64,000 nucleotides of DNA, taken from NCBI GenBank assembly GCA_003586115.2, contig QVOM02000053.1, positions 6,995,035 through 7,059,034 of the forward strand, given 5' to 3'. The translations under genes and the position numbers were made by a program. Position 1 is the first letter of the stretch, and each line of letters starts with the position of its first letter. The notes under the pieces are model-generated. The model did not search any database, was not told the DNA's origin, and worked only from the letters and a program-made list of their open reading frames with translations. Below are positions 32,123-45,074 of the stretch, one piece after another. The DNA is from Salvator merianae (taxonomy: Eukaryota > Chordata > Lepidosauria > Squamata > Teiidae).

Positions 32123-33847
32123 TCCTTTACAGGCTTTTTTTTTTGCTCGATTTTGTTGATTTGGGGCAGCATGTTTTAAACACAGTTCATTCAAGTATAA
32201 ACATAAAAGTTACCTCAGACATTACACAGCTTCAGAAGTATCAATTAATCAGTTTCCTTAAAAATGCTATTTAATCTGAATCCTCAGAATAATAAATCAA
32301 TGGGATGTCTGCAAACAGCACGAGAAATTAGCAAATAATAAGGAATGTCAAAATGCTTACAGTTCTTTTCTTCACTCTGCTGATTTGAAACTTTGAAAAG
32401 TGCCTAGGGTTACTTATTTCAAAATATTCTAATATTTGAAATGGCCATCTGGATAGAAATCAACAAAATTTATAAACCAAGCAATACATTATCACAGTGA
32501 ACAGAACCGTTGCAATGAAATAAAGTAACACATATAGCTGTTAAAAAAGACTTTTTTTTTTAAACCAATGTTTTCATCCAGCAGAAAACAGCAGCATAAA
32601 CTAATGCTGAACTAATTACAGTAGGAATAGAATGGAATGTTGAAGAATAACAGTCTGACCTCTGACCTGGGAATTTGACTACTCTGACCTATGAAGGAGT
32701 TTGATTTTTTTTTTTAATTCTTCCCAATAAAATTTGTTTTCCAATGGCTGTTAAGTTTGTTAGAAATCTGCTGGCAATCACCATGGAAATTTGCTATTTG
32801 ATGTGTTAAACTTTTTCCTGCCTTTAAGGGTTTCAGAGAAATCCTGAACTATTCCCCTACTGTTTTATCTTCAGAACCGTGCAGTACAGGTTTAGAGTGA
32901 TGAGTAGTGACTTACCTGAGGTTACCTAGAGAGCTGTTCATCAAAGAGAGAATTTGAAACCTTGGTCTTCCAAGGCCTCATTGACACTACTGTTCAGTCT
33001 TTGTGCTGCCTAGGTCTAATGGGAGTTGTAATCCATGGCAAATGGCATGCAACATGTTGGCAAAACACCGTTGCAGCTCCTTGTAATGCAACAGGGTCCT
33101 GTGCTAAACAACACAGTCAAACAGTTGAGAAATTTACCATGATGGTTCTTGGTTGCAGGACTAAGATTTGGCAGATGTCCTTGAGGACAAACCATTGAGA
33201 GAGGGAAAAATGCATGCTGAAATACCTGTTTCTTCTTCCTGGTCTGTGCCAATGGCAGCCTGGGTGCATGAGGGCATGCAGACGTCCCTCCCTCTGCTGA
33301 AAACCGGCTCAGGAACTTCCTCTAAAGTCCACATAGCTCTGCCATATTGACTTAAAAGGAAGCCCACCCATGCTGGCCACCACTGGTCTGCACAATTTAT
33401 AAATACTTTTGTTGAAAGAAAAGGAGCAGCAGATTATTAAAAAAAACCCCTCATACATACAAAACCATTTAACTGATACAGGTCACCCATTTCTGCCTTC
33501 AGAGAACATTTCTTGTTTAAAGACAAGCTCTGAGCATGCGTTACAATTCAGTCTTTTCCACAAGCAGTCTACCAAACAGTAGCGTTTTAAAATAACTTAT
33601 TAATCTAGTGCATAACTCAAAAAGCTGAAGTTATTTTTAAACATTTAGGTTCTAATTTAACATAAAAGGTATTTTATAAATATAAAATGTTTTTCATATT
33701 ACAACTTATACAAAAAATAAGCCACAAGGATATTATCAAGACAAATGGTCAAAGCTCAGCTGTGGACACGGAAAGGATACTGCACAGCACACACAACCTT
33801 TGATCTGTATTTACTTTGAATTGTACACGATGGCAGTAAATCTGTTT
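32123..33847. other. Intergenic spacer and TK2 3' untranslated region
   Basis: The TK2 3' untranslated region must begin at 33847 and run leftwards; its poly(A) site was not identified. A MIR-like fragment (about 32890-32985) and an ACTACAACTCCC-type fragment (about 33010-33060, GGGAGTTGTAATCC) are present. Confidence 0.5.
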
Positions 33848-36800
33848 CTACAAACAAAGATGCCTATTGCACAGGCTAAATATTCGGTCCTGATTTTCTT
33901 CATATTTTTCCATCATGTCCTGTAATTCATGGTCAGCCTGCAACACCTCCAGAAATTTTTTTTAAAAAAAAAAAAACATTAATCATATGTTACTCAGAAG
34001 CTGTAAGTAGAGATGTGCAAACTTCAATTTGCGTTCATAAATTTGATTGAATATTTTGCATTCGCAGATATTCACAATGAAATCAAAATGCATTTTTTTG
34101 CATTTCCAAAACTTCAATCAAATCAAACCCATCTCCTGCTTGCGAAAATGAACAATTCAATTGAACATTTGTATATCGCTGTGTTTTTGCTCAAAAAAAT
34201 GACTTTTTTCAATGGAAAAAATGGTATTTTTCTTTGTGAAAAAGGCAGAAAATGAATGCAAAAAATTGTTTTTGATTCAACAATTCAACAATGAAATGAA
34301 CTAACAGGTTTTCACTTCAATGGCGAAACGAACATGTGAATTTCGTTCACGCACAACTGTAGCTGTGCGTAATCATATAAAGCATGTTATTTTGTTAATA
34401 CTGTTTCAGATAAAAGTCTGCACTTAAAAAGCTATCCTACCATGTTTATAACTTGGTCAGCAGCAATCAGCATAGCTCCCCTTCCAGCCTGGCTAGTTGG
34501 GATACTATTAACTGGCACAGTGACTGGATAATGTGATGCTGCCCCAGTCAAGGAGGCAGAAGAAATGAGAGAATCAACACTATTAAAGAAACTCACTTGG
34601 AGTTTCCTTGTGGTTTTTTCATGGCACTCACCTGTTCCTTACTAACTCATCTGTGCCAAGGAGAGCCCAGGATTGCTAGGTGCTTCACCTAGCAGTCCTG
34701 GGTCTCCTGACATCCCTCTGAACAGTTTCAAACACCTTTTAGCAAAAGACTAATATAAAAATCACAGAAAACAGGAGAGGACATTGGCAAGGAACAAAAT
34801 GCAGACAGCTGATTCACGCAATGCATTCCCGCCCCTCATTGCTACCAATCAGTATATGTTTGAGGAAACACTGAACAAAACCACAAGCACTGCAGAGGGT
34901 TGGACTAGATGTTCTTGTGGTCCCTTCCAAGGCTGCCTCCAGACAGTGAGAGGAAAATGCGAGGTCTTGTGTAGATCTCACAATTATCCCTTGCAGATAC
35001 AGAAGTGATTTGCCTTTACCTTCTACCAAGATAATGCAGCAATTAAACCTGGAATCCTCAGCTTTCTGGGCAACTGCTCCAATGCTATGGCCACTCCCTA
35101 TAGGCTGCAAGGCTATCTAAATAGAATGCCTTTCTCGGTTATGAAAATGTCCACGTGCCCAGATAAAGCGCTCTCTCCTTGCCAAGGAGTTTCTAAGACT
35201 GGAAAGGGTTACCCATAAGCCTCTTTCTCCTCTTCATGCCAAATGTCTTTCAGGTGTAGATGGACCAGAATATTAAAAGCAGGCAGAGCTGAGCAAACTT
35301 TTGAGTCTTAGATTTGCCAGAAGATCCCACAATAGCCTCTACCCACCCCACCAGACACAGGAAGCAATCGCAAGGTCTGACCTCCATCTGTCAGGTCCTT
35401 TAGGGATCGTTCCTCTTGCAAACACCTGGAAGCCAGCCAAGAACCTGCCCACTTCCCTTTGTTTTTTTTCACGTCCTGGGTTGACAATAAGGAAAGGAGC
35501 TAACAGACAACGGTAGGTGGTCGCTATTACAGGAAACCTAGCATTGTTGCTGGATTTTCCATAATAGCACAGGTGTAGCCCCATCTGTAGACTCACCAAT
35601 ACTCCAAGCACTATTACACACTGGCTTCTATCATATGGTGAGATCCAAGTATTTTCTAATGACCTATACTGCAACACTGTATTCTCACGTAGAGACTACT
35701 GATTACATAACCCAATTGCTCTGTGCTAGAACCTTACTGATACTTTCTATTTCCCTCTGAAGAGTCACCCCAAAGCTTAAGATCACCCAGAGTGGTTTGT
35801 GGAGGAAGATTCATGCACTAGAATTAAGTCAAAGAATGGAACCAATGGCACTTCCTAGAATGTCAACAGAAAGCGCTGTACTATTGGTCCTGAGCGTGTC
35901 ATGATTATATACTTACAAGCACTGGAGAAGGAACTTTAAACAGTGTTTGTTTGATAAGCCACTCTTCGTAGAGCTGATGAATAGCTGCTAAATATTCCTA
36001 TCCCAAAAACGAAAGGGAAACAAAAGAGGCAAAAAGTATTTTGTTTACATTTAGTACACACAAAACTCACGAACCTACCCCAGACAGGGCAGTCAGATTT
36101 GGACAAAACAGTCAACTGGAGCTCTCCTCCGTCAGTCTTATCTTTGCTCCTCCCATCAAAACACATTCTTATTGACCTTCCAAGGCCCATCAGGACAATT
36201 CATTCCCAGAATGCCATAAGTATTCCATCCTACCACAGGAATGACCTTTTCCTCTTCTCTGCATCTCCTCTTCAATCTCTCGTAACACGTGTCAGGAGAC
36301 GTCTGAAGGTACACTGTTATAAAAGTAAGCACGTAGAACATGGCTTGCAACCTGTTCTGTTTTCAAAGTCTCGGCGAGGAATTTGACTTGTGGGTCACTT
36401 TTCAAAAATGGTTTAAAAAGAGAAGGGGAGAGAGAAAGAGTGTGTGTGTGTGTGTGTGTACAAGGGAGAGACAGTATCCAGTATTTCTATTACAGATCTA
36501 GACAATTATCGTCTTTTCGCTCTTACCACCATCGAACAGGATAATTATAATTAGCAGGCCAGGCTAACTGGACTAATTATTCAGTTTTAAGGCAGGTAAG
36601 TGGAGTAAGCGTCTATGATTCTGTTGATTTAAATGTATGAATAAGAGATAACCTGGTTGCCCCACCATGTGTACCATATATGTTTTTCTTAATTTTCAGG
36701 TCAGACAAAAAGAAAGTTATCAAGGAGGAAGAAGACACACTACCTTACCAATTAAATCCACTGAAACATCCATATTCTTTACGATCCACTCAAACCATTC

Positions 36801-38279
36801 CGTCAGTACTACATAATCCACTTCCGGCATTCTCCCGCTGCAGTGAAAAAGAGCAAAGAGTATACAGTAATCCCTCACTGTCTTTAATTCCACACAAACT
36901 GTCATTTAGGCAAAAAAGGATGATAGCAAATCAATTCTAGGGACATGGCAAGATGCAGATTCACACCTAGGAGCCAACCAAATGCTTGCAAGTGTCCAGA
37001 CTACTGATTAGGAAAGACGGTGGGAGAAAGGAAGGAGGATGCAAATGGCACACCTCACTGCAAGGGGACAGTACATTCCTCACCATGAAGTAAGGGCTGC
37101 ACCTGAACTTCAAGGCGGAAAAAAAAAGAGAATTTATTTAAGGCAGTTATAGCTCATCTTTTCTGCAAATAGCTCAAGGTAGCCCGTGTTATTCCCTTCC
37201 TCTCCATTTGATCCTCTCTATTTGGGCACTGTCTGGAGGCCGCCTAAGACAGTGAATTTGTTCGATTTGTTCATCCGCAAATCAAATCGGCATTCGATTC
37301 TGGCAAATCTGTAGGCCGAAAGACCATGAAGCACAGATGCCATCTTGTGGATTAACAGGCAGCTGCTTTCTTCCTTTCTAGGGCTTGTGGACAGCAAAAT
37401 CTTGTCCAGCATTGACAGTCATATTGGAAAACAATTGTGAGACAGACGGCAGCAGTTCGCTTATTGCCATTACGGGTACTTGACCCAAGCACACGTGCCA
37501 TTTCTGACTCTGGTGGACGTCCAGGCCTACGTGTCTTTGTTCAGAATATACAATTAGGACCTGCAATAAAATAGTGCACAGCGGACCCTTAATCTACATG
37601 GGCCCTTAATCCGGATTAACGGCCTGCGCAGTTCACATCTAGGCTTCCAGATCTGTACGTTAATACAGATCTAGGAAGTCCCACCCCCTGCTCGTACAGG
37701 TCCATCTGTTTTAGACAGAGCCTGAGACAGATTAAGCACTCCTTCATCTGGATCACTGGCAGACCCATTTAATCAGGTCTACCAGCAGACCAGATCCAGT
37801 AAAGGGGAGGCGTGCAGAAGACATGACTACATGTTCAGGGCTACCGGAGAGCGCATTTCAGAGATGCACCATAGCATGCTGCCAAAGTGCACTCCCCAGA
37901 AGCCCTAAGGCTAGGAACTTTTGTCCCTCGAAGGCACTGAGGTATAGCCACAAAGGTTGCACGAGCTACCAAGGCCACAGTGTGGGCTGATCTGGACCCA
38001 CTGATAGGGACCAACTGCAGATCCACTGAACCAAACGAACTGCAGGTAAGTGCAGAAAGGGCCTGTGACATGGTTCAGCTTGCCATCCAGTCACAAATCC
38101 CCGAGGTGATATTCCATTCCTTCCCTCTTCCCACACAAGTTTTAGGGATTTTCCCCAGCAATCAGTCAGTATTCCATGGCCATGAACTACATATCCCCTC
38201 TCAAACAATCGTTCCCCCCTAAATCTTCATTTATAGTAATATATCTGCAAAATCTGGAATTCCCTTAAGGCTGCTCTCT

Positions 38280-38319
<40 letters not shown>

Positions 38320-41300
38320 GTGTGCAGGTAGTCCTAGTCTAGCTTTCACAGGACAGGGCAGCTATGCATTAATATAATCTGTATATGCTAGGAATCTTTA
38401 GTCTGCTCTGGGAAAAAGAAGAGGAAGTTAGAGATCTGCAAGACCAGCTAAAGCTGCACTTTGCTCTTCTTTATTATGTCCGCATTTTATGTGCTTTTAA
38501 GCTCATCTAATTTTAGCTCATTTAATTGTTTTTAACTCGTCAATTCTAAAACACAATCTACGGGATTCTATAACACGCTAGAACAAAATCTCAGAAGTAA
38601 AATGCATGTTACAAGAAAACAAATCAAGAGTGTTCTCATTTCTAAATATGAATATAAAAACCCTCAAATACAGTACCTTCGATATAAATTTTCTACAAAA
38701 ATGTATTTTGCGCTGTGAATTGACCGCTCCATCATTCTTATCGGAGAAACCTACAAATGAACATTCATGAGCAATTTCAGTACTTTTTCTCTCCTCACAA
38801 CCAATTTACTTTTCTGAACAGACTATTACTTTCTACCACTCTTACTCAAGGTTTCAATTTACGCACAACTCAATTTATCCCAGTCATTCCTACTAAGTCT
38901 TAGCAGCACACAATCTCGCTGCCAACTCTCCAGAAATTGTACCTGGATATCATCAATTGCTGAGAAGATAACAAAGCAATAAGAAGGAAGAGTAATAGGA
39001 ATTAACACTGGCAAATACAAACTAACACATCTTAAAGCTTCCTCTCGGTTAAAATTATATGCCTTGATTTTAAAAAAAATCCCCTTTCAGACATACCATT
39101 GGTCTCGTGTGGTGGTCCAACATAGTCAGCTGCACGTATGTTTGCAAAGTTATGCCCCACCGTGTGGCATCTTGGTACATTAAGCCCTGAAGAAATAAGC
39201 AGCAATATTTTTAGTTTACAGATTAATCTGTTCAGTTTTTCAGATTATCTTGGAATGCAGTGTGTTGTTCCACTGATAGTCAATGTTTGTTACCACATAG
39301 GATAGACTATGGCCTGGGAAAGTCAGCTGTGAAATTTAGCAGAAGACCTTGGGCCTCTCAGGCTGTGATCAGACATAAGAAAAGGGGCAGCTCAGAGAGA
39401 CAGCGTGTGGCCCTCATGTTCCCAGGTCTTCTCCAATCCACCTTCTCTAGCACTGAATGTTTATAAGAGGGGGGAGGGGCATACAGGTGTGTGAGCAATC
39501 CCACCTCAGAGCCTTCAATAAGATGCCTCAGAGCAGGCTGCCCACAGAAGTTATCAAACAAATTAACTCAGCCATAGAAAAAGCTGGGGGGAAACAAAAC
39601 AAAACAAAACAGGTGTATCTGATGTTTGGCAGATTTTCTACATCTTTTGGCAATCCTGCCTCAGAGGTGCCTCATAGAAACACTGTGTGGCCCTCATGGC
39701 CCCAACCCCCTCCAGTCCACCTTTTCCAGCATAGAATATTCACGAGAGGGGGGAGGGGCAGGCAGGTGTGTGAACAATCCCACCTCAAAGCCTTCACTAA
39801 GACGCCTCAGAGACACTTCTTTTTGCTGTGTCTGTTTACAACCTCAGTCTCAAGTTCCAGAGCGGAAAGATGGAATATGAAGGTACAAACATACAAATTT
39901 ACACTTCTCAACAAACGTGCCCATTTTATTTCTTTGTTTCTTTATATTTTTGTCCCGCCCTGTCTTTTACACCACCCAGTTTTTATTACTGCTTTTAACA
40001 ACTATTTGGTATTGTTTTCAGATTGCTTCCATCTTGCTTTTATTCATACTGTAAACTGATCCAGGATTGTCAAAGTTGCAGAACTGGTATAAAAACATAT
40101 TAAACAGAAAAAAAAACGATAAATGAACCCATACCAGTCAGCCAATCAGAATATGCAATTCCATATTCTTCACTCCAGTAACTCACCAGAGGGTTGTGAC
40201 CACGAACATCCCTCCATTTAGACACTGGTTCAGGCAAAACCTGAGTTTAAAAAAAAAAAAGTAACATTATTGTGAGGTGCAAAGTTTCTTACATATTTGC
40301 TTCCACTACTTAATTTTTGCATAGTCAGTCCTGACTCTTCTTTGTGGGGGGCTGCTGGTACTGTATTTTCAGTTGTTTGAGGTGACTTTCTTTAAGGACT
40401 AATTCTTCCTATTATGTTTTTTTCGCGGTTTTAAAACATAGTTTGTTACCATCATTGAGCCATTTCCTCTAAAAAGTAGTAAATGTATGCAAATTTGCTG
40501 GATTATTGGAGTTCCCAAGCTAAGATCTCCATCTGCAGAGCTACTGATATTTGACTGTCTAATAGATAAATTTTCAGCACTCTTTAAGTTTTCCATTGCT
40601 AACAGGGGGATGCAGTTCCTCTGGCTCATTCAGCGGCATCCAATATCAGCACAACGGACAGAGACGCGCCTCTAACTCAGCAGTAGAGCAAACGCCTAGA
40701 AAGCAACAGGTCACAAATTTGATCCCTAACACCTCCTTGGAAGACGCTAATGGCAAACCACTCCTTGTCTGCCAAGAAAACTATACGAAGTCAGCCCTGA
40801 TCAAATGGTAACTGACAATAAGAACATTTTGCATAGACAAGATGCAAACTCGGTAAGCATCCATAGTTTGTACTACCTGAATTCAAATAGCAGCTTATGT
40901 ATCAAGATGACGAGGTTTGCAGGACACAAGTAAGGCTCTGATAAGAAGCCCCACTTTGGTCTTAGCAAACCGCACTTTGATCAAATGCGGATCAGAGCAA
41001 GGGCTCCCTCACTCTCTCACCATCCTCACTCTTCAATGATGGCGCAATCAGAACACAAAATTACACACCCCTAACATTCACCAATATGCGCCATGGAACG
41101 AAATTTAGGGAACATGAAATGTTATTAAAACATTTCCAGACCACTGACCATTCCCTTGGGCTTTCTTTCTAGTAAAATGTCCTTTCAAGGGCAAAACTGG
41201 CAAAGATCAAAAGTACACACCCCTAAAAACTTGACAGAAATCCTACCTCAATGCTGGTATTTTTGGCGAAATATTCCAGGCATGTTGTCTTTCCACTTGC

Positions 41301-44300
41301 GATATTTCCCTCAATACAAATCTATTGAGAAAGGGAAAAATACATACAGTCGCTAAAAATCACATAATGCTAAATGAAATGCCAAGAAGTTGCCAAACTG
41401 GGCTTGTAAACAAATAACGGGCATTCCAAAAACATTATTATAACAATTTACAATCAAATTAGCAAACGCATGTGATTCCATATATTCTTCATATACTTTA
41501 TACATAATGATGGTGCATTCAAAAACTATGTTACAACTGGCATCTATGGTTAAAGCAGAGTTGATTATTTCATCCCTTCCTCAAAAGGCATTGGAGATAA
41601 AAAAAAAAAGGAACAACTGCAGAGGGTTGGTGTATTTACCATGGGAAAATACCCAAGGCCCTAGTAGAGTGCATGAGCACAATTCAACTAATATTTCAAC
41701 GGAGAAGCCAAGTTCTGAGATATTTCTTTTAATGAAACTTTTAAGTAGAATAAATCTACTTTTTTAATGACACACTTTAAGAAGTATAAGAAACAGAATG
41801 GAATGTAATGATGGCTAAATTGGCTACGAAGATAACGGTAAGGCAGTCTCATATAATACTTACGACTGTTTTCTTCTCTCTCACATTTGCTATGTGTTTA
41901 TCTAAAGAGAGGGAGACAGAGGCACCAATTAGGAAGGCATTTAAGAATAACCACACTGGCTATAAGTTTCAATTTCAGCAAAACTAGACATTGAAATTCA
42001 TTTCCCCTTCATCGCTGAACCTCACAGGAAGTCATGCTTTCTCTTAGTCTACTCTACTTCTGAGGATTGTTGTAAGGATAAAACACAGAAGACTATCTGT
42101 GAAGGGGCTACTCCAGCCCACACCTTTCCGTGGTCAGAACCAGTGGGCAACTGATTCTGACCACGCATGGGTAAGTGCAGAAAAGGCCTAGGCTGCCTTT
42201 TAGTTATTATTTGTGCTCACTTGGTGTAACTATCTGAATTATTAATTCAGCTGTTTAACTATTTTTTTATTTATTTTGGTAAATGACTGATCTGGTTCAA
42301 ACTTTTGGCAGTCCTTGTTTATAATCTCTGCACACTTAAAAAGATTTACCACTCTACAAAGCAAAGACTATGAATAAGAATACCCAAGGAGATTAAGCAG
42401 AGCTGTCTAGTAAGGAAAACAATCAAATGACTGCACTTGTTACATAGAATCTCCAGAGGCAGGTGCACAGGACCCAACCCGCCCCCCTATAACAACAAAA
42501 ATAATTTCTATTTTCACTGTTTAGGTTGCACACTGCAGGGAGGCAACAGTAGACATTGGGAAACTGTTAACATTTACAAAAAGAGAGAAAACTTCAAAGG
42601 GAAAGAGCTTCAAAAAATATCTGTACTCAGCAACCAGAGGAAACTGAACAGACGATCAGAATTGAAAAGAGAAAAGCAGAGAATACAGAAACAATGAACT
42701 TTCACCAAAACAATCATTGTAACATTATGTTACACAGTTCACTTCGGTGATCTGCAGCGTTGGAAAAAATAAATAGGGCTTGGTCCGGTTACAAATTATA
42801 AATCACCACTCAGAAAACCTAACTTGCAAGGGTTGGTTTAATAATGTCTCAAGAGAAAAAGTCACTGGCATTTGAAGCCCAGAGTTCTAATCCCTACTTA
42901 GCTAAGGGTGCCATCCAGACGTGTGTTAAAACCCTTGATTCTCCCAGGACTATGTTGGCAATATCACACTTATCCGTGGCATTCCCAAATAATCCCGGGA
43001 TAACGAGGCAAAATCCCGAAACACTGCTATTATGAGAAATCCGCAACAATGCCAGGTTTCTCATAATAGTGAACACTTACCTGTGTTTCCCTGCTGCTCC
43101 TGTAATTATTCCTCTTGAAAATATTTAGATGCTAGTCAAACACATGAGAAAAAACAAAGGGAAGTAGGCAAGTGCTTAGCTAGCGTCCAGATATTTTCAA
43201 GAGGAACAATTATGGAAGCAGCAGGCGGACACAGTGAAGAACCCATAATTTTTTCCCATGACCGGCAGGGCGATAAGAAGTAATTTCTGGATCTTGAACT
43301 GCCCCTTGCAATCTGGAGGCAGCCTAAGAGAATCACGGAGTAAGTTAGGTCAGTTACATTTTCTAAGTCTAACTCATCTCACAACCTAAAATAAGAAAAC
43401 TATAGTCCCTAACTGGAGTATCTTAGACAAGCAACACCATAAGTTGCACTCCAAAATGAGCCCAGGCAGATCTCAGATGAGTCAGGGGCAGAAAGAAGGA
43501 AGTTGCAACAGTTAAAGGATGTAGGAACGGAAACGCGATGTGAAATATCATCAGCATCAACTGGAAAGACAATCACTTTGTATTGCAGCGTTGTACTGCA
43601 ACAGCACTACTGACAACCACAACAGCAATAAGGAGAACCGAGATCCAAAGATCTCTGAGCAAACCCCAAGGTGCTAATTGTCACTTGACTTAAACATGAG
43701 AGAAACTACAGACAATGGTACTTACAGGCCCACAACTACCCTTGCGAGAGCCTAGCTTTTTGTCAGGAGATTTAGACAGAGACGAGGGACTTGCTGGCTG
43801 ACTGCTGAGTTTATTTTTGCTCTGGGTATGGTTTTGGTCTCAATCAGCATGGTATAACAGGCTCATCTTGCTTGCTAAACAGCATCTTCCACTGAGCTAC
43901 ACAGCTCCAAACACCAGCGGCTGGTGCATTCAAAAACAGGACAGACCCAGCAGAAGGCTGAACTGGGGATTTTATCTCTCTCTGAAGTTTAGGACTTTCA
44001 TGGTCCTTATGCTGGTGCAGCCTATAATGGAAGGCCTCAGGCAGACAGATGCAGCCTAAGAGATGACCACACTCCAGAGAGAAGAAATAGAAGGTGTGGG
44101 GAAAACAGAAAGCAAAAAATATATATTTAGAGTAAAAAAAGAGAGAAAAAACATTGGGGAATCCCCACAAAAAAACCCAGCAATTACCAAGAAGTCACAG
44201 TATGCTGAACAAAAATATCCAAAAATATCAGAGTTCAGCTGTTATTTCCAAATTACAACTTCAAGCCTAAGAAATAAACTTCCTGATTTGTTTGGACACT

Positions 44301-45074
44301 TGTTGGTGATTTGTTTCATTACGCAAGCAAAGGCACAGACGCTCAAATGAGCACAGAGCCTCGGGGATTCTAATGTCCCACAAGGGTGCACAATTGAGCA
44401 ACGACACTGACCACCATTTTATGTAACATTTCACACGCACACCCAAAAACAATACAGGAAAAGGCGATCTCGAAAGCACACGTGCATCTTGCAACATCAG
44501 CGTAATGATGCAAGTTTACTCAGAAGCAAAGGCGACCGAGGATTCCTCCCATATCCACGCCTCTAAAGGATTGTTGCAACCTCTCCCAGTTCGAAATTAA
44601 TCCACGTGCAGCACCAGGATTGTCCCTACTCAGCATACAGGGTTGCTGCAGTCTAAATTTATAAGGCCAACAGCCTAATCCCCTGGGACCCCTATCGACC
44701 CGCGTGAAATTTAAACCTCCCGGCACCGCACTGCGTATCAAACAAATGGCAACTTAAATCCCAGATCACAGGCTGCCGGAAGGACCTGCGTCCCGTTGGC
44801 CCCTTGCCCAGGAGCAAAAGGAAGATTTAGCGGCCAGGCAGGGTCGGCCTCCCAAGGAACCGTGACTACTAGACCCGTCGCGCGAGTCGGAAGCAGCCGG
44901 CGACGTACGAGAAGCGTCTTGGGAAGAAGAAGCGCTGCTCGTGCAGCGCCATCGCTGCAGAGGCGGCCTCGGTTTGGAAGGCCCGGCGGGGGCGGGCCAA
45001 AGCTCTCGGGTGCCGCCGCCGTCGCCAGAACGCCGGAGCCGCCGCCAGAGGGAAAAGGGTCGCACCCGCCACAT
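33848..45074 (-). CDS. TK2: TK2, mitochondrial thymidine kinase 2 (ten exons, 281 residues)
   Basis: Minus-strand exons: 45074-44909, 41901-41864, 41321-41247, 40240-40187, 39186-39097, 38750-38677, 36837-36749, 36313-36234, 35997-35917 and 33946-33848. Phases agree at every junction and all have GT-AG. The product phosphorylates thymidine, deoxycytidine and deoxyuridine in the mitochondrial matrix for mtDNA synthesis. Visible motifs: P-loop GNIASGKTT (exon 3), EPVSKW with the presumed catalytic Glu (exon 4), the ERS motif (exon 6), MPEVDYVVL (exon 7) and the Arg-rich lid [14 protein letters not shown] (exon 8). Residues 1-55 are Arg/Trp-rich with few acids, as in a mitochondrial targeting peptide; this part is poorly conserved, so exon 1 rests on phase and donor GTACGT. 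Human TK2 has 265 residues. An out-of-frame ATG lies 7 bases upstream. Confidence 0.96.
34000..34365. repeat. AT-rich element with inverted ends in TK2 intron 9
   Basis: GTAGAGATGTGCAAACTTC at the left and GAATTTCGTTCACGCACAAC at the right form an imperfect inverted pair around AT-rich sequence with recurring CAAT/TTCA motifs. A similar TTCG-rich patch lies at 37255-37310. Probably a diverged transposon. Confidence 0.4.
34366..35916. other. TK2 intron 9, repeats and unique sequence
   Basis: Contains a family B end fragment (about 34929-34985), a SINE fragment (about 34995-35090, GATTTGCCTTTACC) and a family D copy (about 35320-35570). Nothing else recognised. Confidence 0.5.
35320..35570 (-). 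mobile_element. Non-autonomous element, family D copy 1
   Basis: Its reverse complement contains AAAAAACAAAGGGAAGTGGG, then GGCTGGCTTCCAGGTGTTTG and CAAGAGGAACGAT, matching 43145-43215 in order. Both copies lie in TK2 introns. Confidence 0.65.
36440..36461. repeat. GT microsatellite
   Basis: About 20 bases of GT dinucleotides within TK2 intron 7, next to a GA-rich run. Confidence 0.9.
37590..38063 (+). mobile_element. Non-autonomous element, family E copy 1
   Basis: Shares ATCTGGATCACTGGCAGACCCATTTAATCAG and the segment GAGCGCATTTCAGAGATGCACCATAGCATGCTGCC with 50405-50545. It ends AAGTGCAGAAAGGGCC at 38048-38063, the same terminal motif as the foldback element at 26371-26550. Confidence 0.65.
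38280..38319. repeat. CA / CG microsatellite
   Basis: Alternating purine-pyrimidine run (CACACGCGCGCGCACAC and onward), potentially Z-DNA forming. Confidence 0.95.
39187..40186. other. TK2 intron 4
   Basis: Half of this intron is the double family C element at 39361-39843. The rest is AT-rich with nothing recognised. Confidence 0.6.
39361..39843 (+). mobile_element. Family C element with internally duplicated body
   Basis: The left end GGCTGTGATCAGACATAAG and the right end TTTTTGCTGTGTCTGTTTACAACC are inverted repeats of each other and match the ends of 20611-20826. Inside, one unit occurs twice in direct orientation: GTGTGGCCCTCATG, then TCCACCTT.TC.AGCA, then GAGGGGGGAGGGGCA, GGTGTGTGA and CAATCCCACCTCA, at about 39405-39520 and 39690-39790. 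Either an internal tandem duplication or two abutting copies that lost the inner ends. Confidence 0.75.
40241..41246. other. TK2 intron 3 with tRNA-derived SINE
   Basis: At 40660-40800 the plus strand reads CTAACTCAGCAGTAGAGCAAACGC (A-box-like), CAAATTTGATCCC (B-box-like), ATGGCAAACCACTCCTTG and CTGCCAAGAAAACTA: a full-length plus-oriented copy of the SINE seen inverted at 45706-45876. Confidence 0.75.
41322..41863. other. TK2 intron 2
   Basis: AT-rich, with nothing recognised. Confidence 0.45.
41902..44908. other. TK2 intron 1
   Basis: Contains a small imperfect foldback at about 42085-42190 (GTGGTCAGAACCAGTGGGCAACTGATTCTGACCAC, closing AAGTGCAGAAAAGGCC) and the family D copy at 42905-43325. 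Otherwise AT-rich intron; no alternative first exon was found. Confidence 0.55.
42905..43325 (+). mobile_element. Non-autonomous element, family D copy 2
   Basis: Contains AAAAAACAAAGGGAAGTAGG, CTAGCGTCCAGATATTTTC, AAGAGGAACAATTATGG and CCAGGTTTCTCATAATAGTG. Its right part answers its left part: CTCTTGAAAATATTTAGATGCTAG near 43113 is inverted at 43180-43205. So it is itself partly palindromic. Confidence 0.65.

Larger units (their letters stand above)
36838..38676. other. TK2 intron 6
   Basis: Holds a family E element (about 37590-38063) and a CA/CG microsatellite at 38280-38319. The 62-residue frame at 37566-37378 on the minus strand has no match to TK2 and no fitting splice phase, so it is not an exon. 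Confidence 0.6.

Noticed and set aside
37378..37566. 62-codon minus-strand frame in a TK2 intron
   Set aside because: Neighbouring TK2 exons already join in phase with conserved residues; nothing is missing at this position.
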